The notes: generated from the sequence alone by a model not told the origin. Positions 10,375 through 22,602 are shown, numbered from the stretch's first letter. The stretch is 64,000 bases of DNA from Dipteronia dyeriana (GCA_032871835.1 CM065296.1:134001-198000), one strand, 5' to 3'. Numbers and translations are program-made.

Positions 10375-11426
10375 TGACTATTCATTGTTCACAGTTGACT
10401 ATTACTATTCACAGTTGACTATTACTATTCACAGTTGACTTTCACTGTTCCTGATAACGTAGCACATTCCTATTAGCCCAAACTGCGAGTGCACCATACA
10501 CGCGGCTGCAGAGAATCATATTCTAGAAGCCGGTACACTATTCACTGTTCACTTCACGGATGAGTTACTGTTCACTGATGACGTGGCGAAATCTGGACAC
10601 TTCATTCTACATTCATCCGATGGTCAATTTTCATCCGTATTTTGTATAAATATGGGGCCTCTCCCCTCTAATTTTGATATTCTGAATCCAAATATGATAT
10701 TATATTTGTGAAATTCTCTCTCTTTTGTTCTCAAATTATTAGTTTAAATAAAATAGCTATTTTCTAGTTAAATTATGTCTGGCTAATTTTATATAGCTGG
10801 GGCAAAAGGTGATATTGTTGGTATGGAAAATATGATCCAATTATGGTAAGTTTATTATTTTTATGCTTTTTTCCCTCTGATCTTTAAGGATTTTTTGACT
10901 CACTATAGATAGACAGATATTGTCTAGTACAGTGGGTACTTTTACCCATATTTATCAGATAGTGGTTTCTTGCCTCTGATCTTTGTGGAGTTTTTGACTC
11001 ACTGTAGACAGACAGATATTGTCTAGCGCAGTGAGTACTTTTACCCATATCTATCAGAGAGTGGTTTATCCCCTCTAATCTTTGTGGAGTTTTGACTCAC
11101 TGTAGACAGACAGATGTTGTCTAGCACAATGACTACTTTTACCCACATCTATCAAAGAGTGGTCAGTGGAGTGGAATACCATCCCATTAATTTGGACTAA
11201 ATATTAATAATTGGATCATAATCGAATTACCATCAGTGGATCCCTTAGCCCCAGTATTAATTTTAATTGATTTTCATTTTATAACAAGCTTAGTAATTAA
11301 TCTAGATAATTAATTCTACAAGGACAAGTGAACAACCTCCATGTGGTTCGATCCGGTCTTACCGGTTAATTTATTACTATGAAACTCTTATACTTGGAAG
11401 TATGAACACTTTTTTAGGACGTGCCA
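10375..11426 (+). repeat. 3' LTR of the Athila-like element
   Basis: Starts TGACTATTCA and ends GGACGTGCCA; co-linear with 520-1570, including the 20-bp array, TATA box and triple 100-bp array. The two copies differ at about 7% over a stretch I compared, with no large indel. Confidence 0.9.
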
Positions 11427-12637
11427 CCTAGCTTATGGGGATTAATCGGGGAATAGTTGGGGACTAGACATATGGCCGGAAGTCAGTCGTCAGCCGATGA
11501 ACTGTAAGCAGGCGGTCGGTCGGAATTTTTATTTTTAATATTTTTTTGTGTAATTGAATAAATATGAAAATATTTCAAATATTTTTATATATTGAATCTA
11601 AAATTGAAAATCAAATTCCAAAAAACTCAATATTGACTGTTGAAAATCAAAATTCATAAACAATTAAACAAAAATCCAACAAATTATATCAAATTCCAAC
11701 CAAAGTAAATCAATTTCTAAGTTCCAACCAAAGTAAACAACTAAACAAAATCCAATAAACTAAGTCAAATTTCAACCATAATGCATTCCAATTTTTTATT
11801 TAGTTTATGAAACTGATTTCATTTAGCATTCCAATTTTTGTCAGTTTCATTTTATGTATTCAGTAAGTGTTGCTGCTTTCAGAGCCTGAAACCTGTTAAT
11901 GTCCAGTAATGTGCTATTATATAGGTAATTAGAATAATCTTACATTTCTGCGAACTGCCAAAAAGTTCTAGGTGAGCAAATAAGTGTAAGCTAGCATCTG
12001 GTGTTTCCAAGTTGGGAGTTGAGTGAAGCGACGCTGGGGTCCGTAGAGCGTTCTCCTGTTGTCAATCGGTAATAAGGTTTGGCTCTTGCAGCGCTTCTCA
12101 TCGGATATGTGATTCAGGATGGTCTGCCTCTGCTTGGACCATTTTTGTAGTGACCTGGCTCACACCCTGGTTGGCGTTTTCCTCTTAGCTCATCGGATTC
12201 GCGAGTGTGGTTGGGGCCGTCATGTCTACTTCCTACATAAGGTCGTTCACTCGAATAACAGGCACTGGTGGCAGGTTGTTGGGTGCACCCTCAATTATCA
12301 CCCACAATTAGGCGTTTCTGGTTCGGATCGACGCATTCTCTACTTTGATCTCTTGCATAGGGTTTTTTAAGACAACCTTATGCAGAGTATTGAACAGTTT
12401 ATTTATAAAAATAAAATGTTTTAAAGATAAATTATATTATAGAGTATTGAACCATGGTTCATAACCCTTGTTTAGATAAGTAAGTTTTCATTTGTTTTTC
12501 CCTCCTTTTTATATTTGTTAGACCTCTCTTCAATGCTCAAATTTATCCGATGTAGGATGTGAGATTGAATACAACTATGGTTATAAGCAATTACTATGAC
12601 CAAGATTAGAGAAGAATAATATGTGAATGATATTTAA

Positions 12638-12639
<2 letters not shown>
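11427..12639. other. Unassigned sequence, AT-rich then less AT-rich
   Basis: 11427-11900 is AT-rich with many AAATTCCAACCAAA-like words and no ORF. 11930-12380 is richer in G+C and holds an 83-codon plus ORF (12119-12370) with several Cys and His but no family I recognise; no start context or repeats support it as a gene. It could be a diverged element fragment. Confidence 0.3.

Positions 12640-12697
<58 letters not shown>
12640..12697. repeat. (TA)n microsatellite
   Basis: About 58 bases of almost pure TA, with one C interruption near 12685. The following 12698-13090 is AT-rich and I see nothing else in it. Confidence 0.9.
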
Positions 12698-13099
12698 GAA
12701 TGAATTTTGTTCATATATGGAAAAGATGAAAATTATTGCATAATAATATAATATCAATAGATGATTTATTTGATTTTTATTTTTTTAACGAAACCATTAT
12801 TTAATTTTAATATACCTCCCAACTCTCTCCATGTTTTCCATATTTAGAGAAAAAAATGGACTCAAGATAATATCATTATGGTATATACTTATATCAATGA
12901 ATGAAAATGGAAATTCAATCTCACATCCCACATCTGATAAATAAGAGAAATGAATAGAGGTTTAACATATATAAAAATGAAAAGGAAAATGAAAATATAC
13001 TTACTTGGACAATGGTTATGGACCACATCCCAATAATCTATGATGTCCATACGTGATGATATTATTAACAAATTTAATTATTATTTTAAAAAAAAAAAT

Positions 13100-13295
13100 G
13101 GATCGCCCTGTTTAGCATGCAGGTCGGCACGGCACGGCATGACCAACCAATGCCGTGCCAGGCCCCTATTTTCCAAAACGGGACGGGCTTGGCACACAAG
13201 CCTATTGGCCTAGTCGTGCCATGCCCGACCTGTTTTAGAAAACGGGCCCGACGATCGTACCAAACTGACCGAGTTGACACACTTTTACAGCATTA
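13100..13295. mobile_element. hAT-end-like GC-rich fragment
   Basis: A GC-rich patch of CGGCACGGCACGGCATG and GGGCTTGGCACACAAG words ending in TTTTACAGCATTA. The same ending closes the hAT element at 18991 and the same GC words stand just inside its ends, so this is probably a short non-autonomous or truncated relative. I could not match a left terminal repeat or an 8-bp duplication. Confidence 0.5.
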
Positions 13296-13447
13296 ATGGT
13301 AATTGATGACAGGCTAAAAGTAAATCTAAGTTAAAGGGGTTGGGTTAACATCGATTTTAAAAGGTACATGGAAGGAGAAGGTCCATTGTAACCCTTAGTT
13401 ACGTTTCACCTACCTTTTCATTTCACTTTTCCATCGCCACTTAAAAC

Positions 13448-14075
13448 TAGGGGTGGGCACCAACCCAACCCAACCCAACCCGACTAGATTGGGTTGGGTT
13501 GCTTTTAAGATTGGTTTTGGTTGGATTAATAAAATATAACCCAACTCAACCAGATAACTCGATATTAATAATAAAAAATAAATTAAATAATTTTATTTTT
13601 TATTATCTCATTTTTTAAATATTTAAAAATTTTACTTATCCACCATTGATAATATTATAAATGATAATTATAAATACATAAATTTAAATATTTTATACCA
13701 TAAATATATAATTCATTTATTAAAAACATGCAATTATATTGTCTTCATCTTTTGTGTTAATTCCTTAATTATACTTTAAAATGTATTTTTTCTTCGGATT
13801 TAATTAAGTGTTTGGTATAGAAAAGTCTAATAATTGTATATAAACTCAAATTCCTTAATTATTATGTTCTTTTAAGAAATCTAAAGTTTATGTGATATGA
13901 TATTATGGTAAAAAAAATATTTTAAATTAAAATTCAATTTTTTTTTCTATTGGACTTAAGAAGCCTAACCCAACCAACCCAACCTAATAAATATTGGGTT
14001 GGGTTGGATTCAAATTTACTTTGGGTTGAAAAATTTTCAATTCAACCCAATCCAACCCGAAAACGTCCACCCCTA
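13448..14075. mobile_element. hAT-type MITE with perfect 8-bp duplication
   Basis: Terminal inverted repeats TAGGGGTGGGCAC and (right, reversed) TAGGGGTGGACG bound 628 bp. The 8-bp direct repeat CTTAAAAC stands at 13440-13447 and 14076-14083. Both ends carry subterminal AACCCAACCC / GGGTTGGGTT runs, common in plant hAT elements where they may bind transposase. No coding capacity (internal ORFs are low-complexity). Boundaries are firm. Confidence 0.9.
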
Positions 14076-14083
14076 CTTAAAAC

Positions 14084-14873
14084 AAAAGTTTTAAAAAAAA
14101 TTCAATATTCATATTGCACCTTTTACTTTTTATTGATTGGCTCTATCATTCAGTCCATCCACAAGCTACCTCCCATTATTAATCGACAAGCTACCTACCA
14201 TTATTAATCGCTAATTGAGGTGATCATGGCATAAGATCGAGAGATAGAGGCAACATTAGCCACCCATTCATAAGACAGGTTAATCAATATACATTCAATT
14301 CTTATCAAGAATCATAACTTCACCAAAGAGTACTCTTCATATTCATTATCGATAATTGGTAATTATCCTTGTACTCCATATAGAATTCATTAGTCGCCCA
14401 TTAATAAGACAGGTTAATCAATATACATTCAATTCAAGAATAAGTACTTTAAAGTGCTTTCATATATATAATCAAAATATAGATGATTATTTTCCTAATT
14501 TTGACAATTTTAGTGTTATTATTTCTAAAATTTATTTTATTTATTCGTGTGTGGAGGTTGATATCCCATTTACCCATTACAATCCAATATATATATATAT
14601 ATATTATACAGAATGATTAATATTATTTATACTATATTGAAATAGAGCTCATGAACTAAAACTTAATTAGGTAAAATTCAAATTCTTTTGTAAAATTAAT
14701 TAATTTTCAAATTATTTGAAATATATGGTTAAACCAAATGTTGATGCTCATACAGTAACCAATTAAATTACCCATAAATATAAATTATTGAAAGAAAAAC
14801 ATGTATGTCTTGACTTCAAGGCGCAATCCAAATGAGGTAAGTCAGATGTGGAAATATGAAAATTTGAAAGAAA
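14084..14873. other. Intergenic AT-rich stretch
   Basis: No coding or element signal. It contains a short direct repeat (TAAGACAGGTTAATCAATATAC at 14270-14291 and again near 14406) about 135 bp apart and a short TA run near 14590. Confidence 0.5.
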
Positions 14874-15442
14874 CCGGTATGTAAAGCTATTATTCTGGAG
14901 CGGCTCGGCCCGTTTTCGAAAACGGTGGCACGGCACGGCATGCCAGCCTACCTCAGGCGAGCCGTGCCGGGCAGACCAACGGGCCTGGTCCACGGGCCGC
15001 TCCATAATCATTTCCGAATCCGATTTTTAAAAGTAAAGTTTGTTTGGATTTTAGATTTTGGGTTTAGGATTTACGGAAAATACAGTGATATACAAAAAAA
15101 TTGGTTGTTGTATCAATTTAACAATTCAATTATATAAATGTAATTTTTAAATTAATGTGTTTATCTTTTGAAATAATTTATATGAAAAATAATAATCAAT
15201 TCCAAAAATGAATAAAGAAAAAGTAATACAAAAAAATATATATGTTATTACGAAAAAGTGAAATGAACAATTTTTTATTTATTTAATTATTTTTTACTCT
15301 TGGAATTCAGTATTACATATTTACATGATTGTCTCGTTAAAAACCTTACCAAGAACAACCCAGTGGGATAAAAACTTGGTAAGGAAAAACGAGTGCAATC
15401 GTATTACAACTTACAAGTAAATACACATGTAAAAGTATAACC

Positions 15443-17519
15443 TAGTTCTGGCCCTGACCACTACCGGAAGGCTCATCAATATATAGATTATTGAAATTTA
15501 GAATAAATTCTTTATCTACCGTTTGATTTTGTAACATTTTTTTAGCATGCTCCCAATCACGAAGGCATGTTAATACCTCCACCATATGCGGAAACAAACA
15601 GCTTCTTCTTGGTTCAATTATACGTCCACTGGTGCTGAAAGCTTGTTCTGAATACACCATTGACACGGGGATAACCAGTACGTCACGTACTAAGTGTGAC
15701 AGAACTGGATACCTATATGTATAGGTCTTCCACCATAACAACAAATCAAACTCTTCCTTGTCTTCAACATCATCGAACTATGCTTTAAGGTACCTAATCA
15801 GTTCGGTACAAGAAGATGGGCAAGATCTTTGCCCTGAAGAAGTACTTGCTGATTTATCCTTTTTTCACCTTTTCAGAAGGCTCCAACTTGTTTGCTTTGG
15901 CTCTGTCTTTGGTTGTGTTGATTGGGGGGTGTCAATGTTGCCAAACCTGCTCTCATAAATACAAAAAATCTCGAACAACTTGGTTCGAATGTCAGTAATT
16001 TGTTCTGAATAATCTATTGATAAATCTGTACCAATAAACTCAAGCAAAACTTATAAACCAGATAATTTAACCCTAGGATCTACTATAAGACTTAAGGCAT
16101 AAAGTAGAGGAATGTTAACCCAATATTTTATTAACTTTGTCTCCATGGCAACAACTGCAGCGCCTAGATATTCATCTTCTTTATAAATGTTTAACACTTC
16201 AGACATTTCCACTATCTGATGGATTGCTTGGGAAGATGTTGGGTAAAAGTCCCCGGAAAAATTTACAGTGGCATTGTACAAAATCTTTAAAAATTGAACA
16301 AAAACCCTTGCCATATACCAATCGTCTATGGTAATTGCTTTTGCTTCAGGACGACAAGTTTCAACCAATTTTATGTTATAAGAACATGTAATGGTTGTAT
16401 CATAATCCAAACAATTTTCCAACATTAAGTAAGTAGATTTCCACCTTACCGGCATATCAGTTTGGAATCATCGAGGTTTGAGACCGTTTAATTTACAGTG
16501 TCTCTTGAATTCACTGAATATAGGATTAGAATTGCCAATCCAAGAAATGACATCTTTGATGCGATCTATTTGGTCGCTTACCTGCTTTAAACCAACGTGT
16601 ACAACTAAATTTATAATATGACATGCACATCGTTTATGGATGAAATAACCTCCATCTTGCGGGATATTTCTTGCAACAAACAATGTAATAGAGTTAGTAT
16701 TTGCATATGTATTATCTAATGTGATAGAAATGATGTGATGCGTGATTTCATAAGTTTTTAAAACAAAAAGAATGACATTAAAAATATTTTATACGGTATG
16801 TGCAAAATCCATAGGATCAAAACCCAGAATTCTTTTTGTTATCCTTCATTCAGAATCTAAATAGTGTCCCGTGACACATATATAGTCTTGTTTGGAACAT
16901 GCATTCCAATATCAGAAGTTAATGCAACATAGACACTTAAATGTTGTATATCAGCAATTAAGTCATCTCTTTGGGTTTCAAACAATCTTATCAAATCATT
17001 TCTAGTGGTGGTTCTATAAACATGTTCAAATTGGGGATTGTATGCAGATGTGATTAATTCTTTATAAAATTGACTATCACTAACACTGATAGGTTGATCA
17101 GTTTGTGCAATGTATCGTGTTAAGCACTCTCTAACGTGTATGGCGTCGAACTGCCACGTCGTAAAAGACCTGTCTGGGTGCCGTTGTAGTTGTCTCTAGG
17201 TTATAGTGTCTACCTATCCATATGTAGGCAGACATTTGTACATATGCCATCTCAAATGTCTGGTTCCCTTCCTACTTGTGGCATAGTCCTTATGACAAAA
17301 CTTACATTTAGCTCTGGGCTCAGACGTCCCGTCTGAGAGTGTCATTTGGACTATGTTGAAACACTGACACACATCTGATGTTAATTTTATGGGATGTGAT
17401 GTTGGTGTAACGGCGGAACCAAAAGGTCCTGCTTAAGTATGGATCGGCTCTGAAATATCAAATTCATCGTTGAGCATGTTCAAACTGTCCAGAAAATAAG
17501 ACTGCTGGTTATGATCCAT
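15443..17519 (-). pseudogene. hAT transposase with BED zinc finger, broken
   Basis: hAT transposases cut and paste DNA as multimers. The likely start is ATG 17519 (MDHNQQSYFLDSL). A BED finger follows at about 17225-17320 (KCKFC...RHLRWHMYKC). The middle continues through RTTTRNDLIRLFE. At 16468-16683 stands FIHKRCACHIINLVVHVGL, the conserved CHIINL region of the catalytic domain. 16051-16455 carries MPVRWKSTYLML (the RWxSTY motif). The C-terminal dimerisation domain at 15442-15744 reads RYPVLSHLVRDVLVIP and SEQAFSTSGRII. Stops and frameshifts separate these blocks (near 17425, 17220, 16460 and in 15744-16050), so no full protein can be made. Confidence 0.88.
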
Positions 17520-17559
17520 TTCCTGAAGTACATATATGAACACTATAGTTATTAATAGT

Positions 17560-18250
17560 CATATTAAAAATTAATATTTAATTACTACCCTTAACAATCT
17601 TTATTTACTAACAAAGCATATTAAAATTAATCACTACACTTAAAATTCATAATATACTAATACAAAATATTAAAATAAACAACTACACTTAAAATCCATA
17701 ATTTACTAACAAAAAATATTACATTCACTAACAAAAAATAAATTGATAAATTTACTATCAATAAATATTAAATTAAATACTACACTTAAAAATCTTAATT
17801 TACTAACAAAACATATTAAAATTAATCACTACACTTAAAATTCCTAATATACTAACACAAAATATTAAAATGTTTCTATTACACTTAAAATTCATAATTT
17901 ACTAACAAAAAATATTAAATTCACTACTACAAATTAAATTGATAAATTTACTAACAACAAATATTAAATTAAATACTACACTTAAAAATCTTAATTTACT
18001 AACAAAACATATTAAAATTAACCACTACACTTAAAATTCATAATGTACAAACAGAAAATATTAAAAAATTTCTACTACACTTAAAATTCATAATTTACTA
18101 ACAAAAAAGTTAAACTTAACTACTAAACTTAAAATTCATAATTTACTTATTAAAAAAATTAAATTCAATAATACAAATTAAATTTCTAATTTTACTAATA
18201 ACAAATATTAAAATTAATACTAAACTTCAAAATCTTAACACACTAAACAA
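17560..18250. repeat. AT-rich tandem array with 196-bp higher-order period
   Basis: Units of about 50-60 bp built on CTACACTTAAAATTCATAAT and TTACTAACAAAA repeat across the region. A longer unit starting at AATCTTAATTTACTAAC recurs at about 17595, 17791 and 17987, i.e. every 196 bp. It lies between the transposase start and the element's right end. A short (GA)n run at 18558-18577 follows. Confidence 0.75.
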
Positions 18251-19021
18251 TAATATTAAAACTAACTAAGTATGCATAAAAATTGATAAAATAACTAACT
18301 AAATAAAAATGTTATCATTTAATAACTAAAATCTAAGCATAAAATTATAAATTTACTATCAAAAAATGTTTCAATAAAACTAATAAGAAAATTGTACCTA
18401 TAAACTTTGGTGTGTTGGTGGAAAATTTAGAGAATAAGATAGGAAATTGTTATTTAAATTTTTGTAGAGTGAGTAATAATGAAATTGAATGAAAAAGTGT
18501 AGAGAATTGGAGAATGTAGGGATTGAGATTTGAGAGAATGAGAGATTGAGAGAACGATAGAGAGAGAGAGAGAGAGAATGGAAAATGAAATGGATGGAAG
18601 TATTTACAGAAAAATTGGATTTGTGGGTCAAAATTAAATTTAGAAGACTTCAGGGGTTTTTTATAATTTGTGAAGCCTCCAACAGTTGGAATTCAAAATC
18701 CAGACGTTTCAGCCAATGCCAGGATTTTGAATTCCAATCGTTGGAGGGAATATTTAAAAAAAAATCAAACAAACAATCCAATTTACCAATCGGCGTGCCG
18801 ATCCAGCGGTGTAGCACTCCGGCTACGCGTGCCGTAGCGGGCTAGCCTGCCGGACCTGGCCCCTGCGGTCTGTCTCGTTTCTAGCTTTGACCTGGTCAGC
18901 TTCCTCCATGGGTCATGCTTGGCACGACCCGTTTTCCGTAGCGGACCAAGCGGACCTGCCTGTCTCGGGTCGGCCCAAATTTACAGCATTACCGGTATGT
19001 ATAGGGTGGACAGTTGTGGGA

Positions 19022-20147
19022 TGTTAGGTTTTGACTCGTATACTCAAATGAATCCAATATGAACCAAATGAGACTCAACTAATGTGAAGCATCTTGGAGA
19101 TGTGGGATAACATTTGGAAGTTGAAGATGGTGTTTGAGGGAGGTTTGAAGACTGAAGAAGAACTAAAGTAACAGATTCTGGAAGGAGCCACGACGTTGGT
19201 TACGGTGCAGACATGCGCATGGATCGTGGCATAGGGAGCGATCGATTTCAGAAGATCAAGTGCGGTGTAGACCGCGACGGAGGTAAATGCAACAACCGCG
19301 GTATTCTGAACTGTGGAAAACAGAGGTTTTACGCGGTGTAGGGAGCGGGTGGCCAACTGTGATAGTAACGGATTTTACCCAGATCATGAATGTTACGTGA
19401 AAATTGGAAAGGTTTTCTTTTGAAAGTTCTTGTGCTCATCAGAAAAGGAAAGGGTTTTGTCTTCATGAAGAATAGGAAAGTCTTATACTTGAAGGAAAAA
19501 GATTTCTCCCTAACAAGAATACTTGACATAAGAGAAAATAGTATTTATGTGGAACAAGTAAGTCTTGTGCGTTTAGGAGTATGATTTCTTTTTATGTTAA
19601 ACTCCATGTAACTAGTATAAATAGACCTTGTAATTATGTTATTTTGGGTAGAGTTAAAAAAAACACCATGTAACATCAGAGAGTGGGTGAGATCCGAGTG
19701 AGAGACCCGTGGAAATATCCGGAGAGGGATCAAAGGGAATATCAGTGGATCAAGTTAGAGATCTGTAGGTGATATTCAGGGAAGACCTAAGGGATATTGG
19801 GGGTTTCTTATGGGGATCTTGTGAGCGTTGTGAGCTGAGAGTCATGATGTAAAGCTCAGTTGTGAGCTTGGGGACTTGGTAAGGTTCTGTGGTTTAGGGT
19901 TGTTGTGTGAGAGAGAATCCTGGAGTATATGGTTGTAACAATTTATCATATAGTGGAACTTTCTCTGTCGTCCTGACGGCCTGTAGGTTTTTACCCGATT
20001 TGGGTTTTCCATATAAATCTTGTGTTGTGATTGGTTTATTTTCTCTTATCTATTTTTCTGCTATTGACGTTAATATTTGCTATGAGTTATGGGCGTATAC
20101 TAGGCATGACGCTTCTGCGGTCATCGGTTCTAAATTATCCCTAAACA
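19022..20147 (+). repeat. 5' LTR of the non-autonomous element
   Basis: 1126 bp, TG...CA. It holds a TATA-like AGTATAAATAGACC near 19615 that recurs in the second LTR (near 21474), a likely promoter. Antisense ORFs starting MATRSLH appear in both LTRs; I treat them as chance ORFs in duplicated DNA. Confidence 0.85.
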
Positions 20148-20149
20148 AT

Positions 20150-20161
20150 TGGTATTAGAGC
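20150..20161 (+). other. Primer-binding site, Met-tRNA type with one change
   Basis: TGGTATTAGAGC, two bases after the LTR; the usual site is TGGTATCAGAGC, so one C-to-T change. Confidence 0.75.
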
Positions 20162-20878
20162 CTTGGTTCAGCGATGGTTGTTTCAAGTCTTTACGGGATA
20201 GCGTATGGAGAACTTGGTAGCTATGGTTTGGCAAGGGCATTTTTCAAGTCTTTACGGGAGATCGTATGGAGGACTTTGTGGTATTGGGATGATAATTTAT
20301 GGTTGCCTAGTATTATTTAGCAAATGAGCTACGTCTTGAAAGCGTTTTTGAACTCGATAGGGTTTAATGAAAGGAAGAATAGAGAAGAATGAGATTTTTT
20401 TTTGGCTTGTGGTGGCAGGTACGAGTCATGGAGATCCAATTTGGATTACATAAGGCGTTAATTGAATCTTAAAAAAAAATGAACGTTCGAAGTCTCTGGT
20501 GGTGGTGTGGGTGATGTAAGGACATGTTTATCCTTTTGACGGTTTTCTCCACTGGCCATGGAAGAGGATATGTTACTGCTAGTGGTCCATAATTGTACAC
20601 AAGGCATTGGTCAGAAAGTGATGCAAGGTGTGTAGTGGACAAGGATATCGATGGCTGACGAACTCCCTGATAATCTGACGTGAGGAGTTGCACCACAGTT
20701 ATAACAAGTTGTTTCGACATGGTGCCAGAACAACGAACACAAAGCAAAAGGAAGAAAAAAAATCTTAGGATGGTTAGTTCCTAAGTGGTTATACCTTGTG
20801 GTTGGGTAAGTTGATTCTCGGTGATGAGAATCGTGGTTATGGACAAAGGTCTTAAGAATTCAAACCAAATGGGATAAT

Positions 20879-21987
20879 TGTTAGGTTTTGGCTCGTATTC
20901 TCAATTGAACTCAATGTGAACCAAACGAGACTCAACTGATGTGGAGATTTCTAGAGACGTGGGATAACGTTTGAAAGTTAAAGATGGGTTTGAAAACTGA
21001 AAAAGAAATGAAGAAACTGATTCTGGAAGGAGCCACGGCGTGGACCGCGGTACGGACAGGTGTATGGACCGCGACATATGGAGCGATCAATTCCAAAAGA
21101 TTAAGCACTGTGTAGACCACGACAGAGGCAAATGCACCAACAGCGGTATTCTGAGCGGTGGACAGCAGCGATTTTACGCAATGTAGGGAGCGGGTGGCCA
21201 ACCGCGACCCAGACCGCTATAGTAACGGATTTTTCCCAGATCATGAATGTTGCGTGAAAATAGGAAAGGTTTTCTTCTGGAAGTTCTTGTGCTCATCAGA
21301 AAAGGAAAGAATTTTGTCTTCATGAAGAATAGAAAAGTTCTATACTTGAAGGAAAAAGATTTCTCCATAACAAGAAAACTTGTCATAAATAGGAAATAGT
21401 ATTTATATGGAACAAGTAAGTCTTGTACGTTTATGAGTAGGATTTCCTTTTACGTTAAACTTCCTGTAACTAGTATAAATAGACCTTGTAATTAGGTTAT
21501 TTTGGGTGGAGTTAATAAAAAATACCATGTAACATTAGAGAGTGGGTGATATTCGGGTGAGAGACCCGTGAGAATATCCGGTAAGGGATTCAAGAGAATA
21601 TTAGTGGATCAAGTTAGAGATCCATGGGTGATATTCAAGGGAGACCTAGGGGATATTGGGGGTTTCTTGTGAGTATCTTGTGAGCGTTGTGAGTTGAGAG
21701 TCATGATGTAATGCTCGGTTGTGAGCTTGAGGGCTAGGTAAGGCTCTATGGTTTGAAGTTGTTGTGTAAGAGAGAATCCTGGAGTATATGGTTGTAACAA
21801 TTTATCATATAGTGAAACTTTCTCTGTCATCCTGAAGGCCCGTGGTTTTTTACGTGATTTGTGTTTTCCACGTAAATCTTGTGTTGTGAATGGTTTATTT
21901 TCTCTCATCTATTTTTCTGCTATTGACGTTATTATTTGCTATAACATTACGCTTCCGCAGTCATCAGTTCTAAATTATCCCTAAACA
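20879..21987 (+). repeat. 3' LTR of the non-autonomous element
   Basis: Starts TGTTAGGTTTTGG after CAAACCAAATGGGATAAT, a weak polypurine-like tract, and ends CCCTAAACA. Co-linear with the first LTR with small indels. Confidence 0.85.
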
Positions 21988-22211
21988 TTGGGCTGAAGGC
22001 TGACGCGATCTAAAGTCGTGTCAACTTTTGAGAAGAAGAAAAAAGCTGAGTTGAAGTCTATTTAATATTATTTCAAAGATTTTGCAAATTTTATACATAG
22101 AGATGTAGAGAATAGAGATGAAAGAGATAGTCTTTAGTACATTTAGGTTGATAAACTGGTTTATAAGGCCTTTAACTTTAATATTGAATTCTCGTGACTA
22201 ATATAATTATT

Positions 22212-22385
22212 CACTAATGCAAGTCAATCCAAAAATTTAACCTAAATTTCAATCCAAATGATGTGGCAAATGATTTTTTCATTAACCACATCATCTCATT
22301 TTTTTTTTTGTGGTGATGACAACTCACTTGCCATATCATTTGGGTTGAAATTTGAGCTAAAATTTTAGATTGTCTAGCACTACTC
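22212..22385. mobile_element. MITE of 174 bp, nearly a perfect hairpin
   Basis: The left arm starts CACTAATGCAAGTCAATCC; the right arm, reversed, starts GAGTAGTGCTAGACAATC. The arms pair over about 65 bases with a T-rich loop. ATAATTATT (9 bp) is repeated directly at 22203-22211 and 22386-22394, a Mutator-like duplication length, although the sequence is simple. The rest of 21988-22600 shows nothing else. Confidence 0.7.
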
Positions 22386-22602
22386 ATAATTATTTAATAT
22401 TACATATTGTTGGCCAATGAGTAGATCTTAATGATAACATTTATTTAATGTTATAAGACCTTAATATTCCAAAGGTCAAATGTCTTTTTCCTTGTGCATC
22501 ATTAGGGTTACTTAAATTGTCACACAACACAACTCTTAATTAACTACACTCAAAATCTATATGTTCATCATTTAGTCTGCATCTAAAAAATCCCTAGAAA
22601 AA

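Larger units (their letters stand above)
520..11426 (+). mobile_element. Athila-like Ty3/gypsy retrotransposon, degenerate
   Basis: Two direct LTRs (520-1570 and 10375-11426) enclose a tRNA-Asp primer site, then gag, protease, RT, RNase H and integrase in gypsy order. An extra 3' region carries an unrecognised ORF, a LOG-like ORF and a long non-coding tail. The primer site, the gag wording (FPPNAAHFNFKPG, HLREFEEVCN) and space behind pol point to the Athila lineage. Over about 300 bp that I aligned by eye the LTRs differ at roughly 7%, mostly transitions, so the copy is not recent. Every coding module has stops or frameshifts and the RT active site is altered (MDD to MDN). Left flank AAAAT and right flank CCTAG do not match, so no target duplication supports the exact ends. 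Confidence 0.9.
14882..18991 (-). mobile_element. hAT element with transposase relic, 8-bp duplication
   Basis: The ends are TAAAGCTATTATTCTGG (left) and, reversed, TAATGCTGTAAATTTGG (right), imperfect inverted repeats. CCGGTATG is duplicated at 14874-14881 and 18992-18999. GC-rich CGGCACGGCA words lie just inside both ends. The minus-strand hAT transposase relic (15443-17519) and an AT-rich tandem region (17560-18250) fill it. Length 4110 bp suits an autonomous hAT, but the gene is broken. Confidence 0.9.
19022..21987 (+). mobile_element. Non-autonomous LTR retroelement without coding region
   Basis: Two direct LTRs (19022-20147; 20879-21987) flank only 731 bp. The LTRs start TGTTAGGTTTTG and end CCCTAAACA. 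A Met-type primer site follows the first. The interior has no gag or pol ORF, so mobilisation would need another element's proteins. The flanks (TGGGA left, TTGGG right) do not give a clean 5-bp duplication. The LTRs differ by clearly more than 10% in places, so the copy is old. Confidence 0.85.

Noticed and set aside
12119..12370. 83-codon plus ORF in a less AT-rich patch as a possible small gene
   Set aside because: No recognised family, no splice or promoter signal, and no repeat copy; listed only within an unassigned region.
13455..14070. Telomere-like AACCC/GGGTT runs
   Set aside because: Unit is AACCC or AACCCAACCC, not the plant TTTAGGG, and runs sit symmetrically inside hAT terminal repeats.
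19075..21201. Two similar antisense ORFs beginning MATRSLH (19075-19356 and 20932-21201)
   Set aside because: They lie at the same place in the two LTRs of one element, so similarity is due to LTR duplication; no family likeness or promoter.
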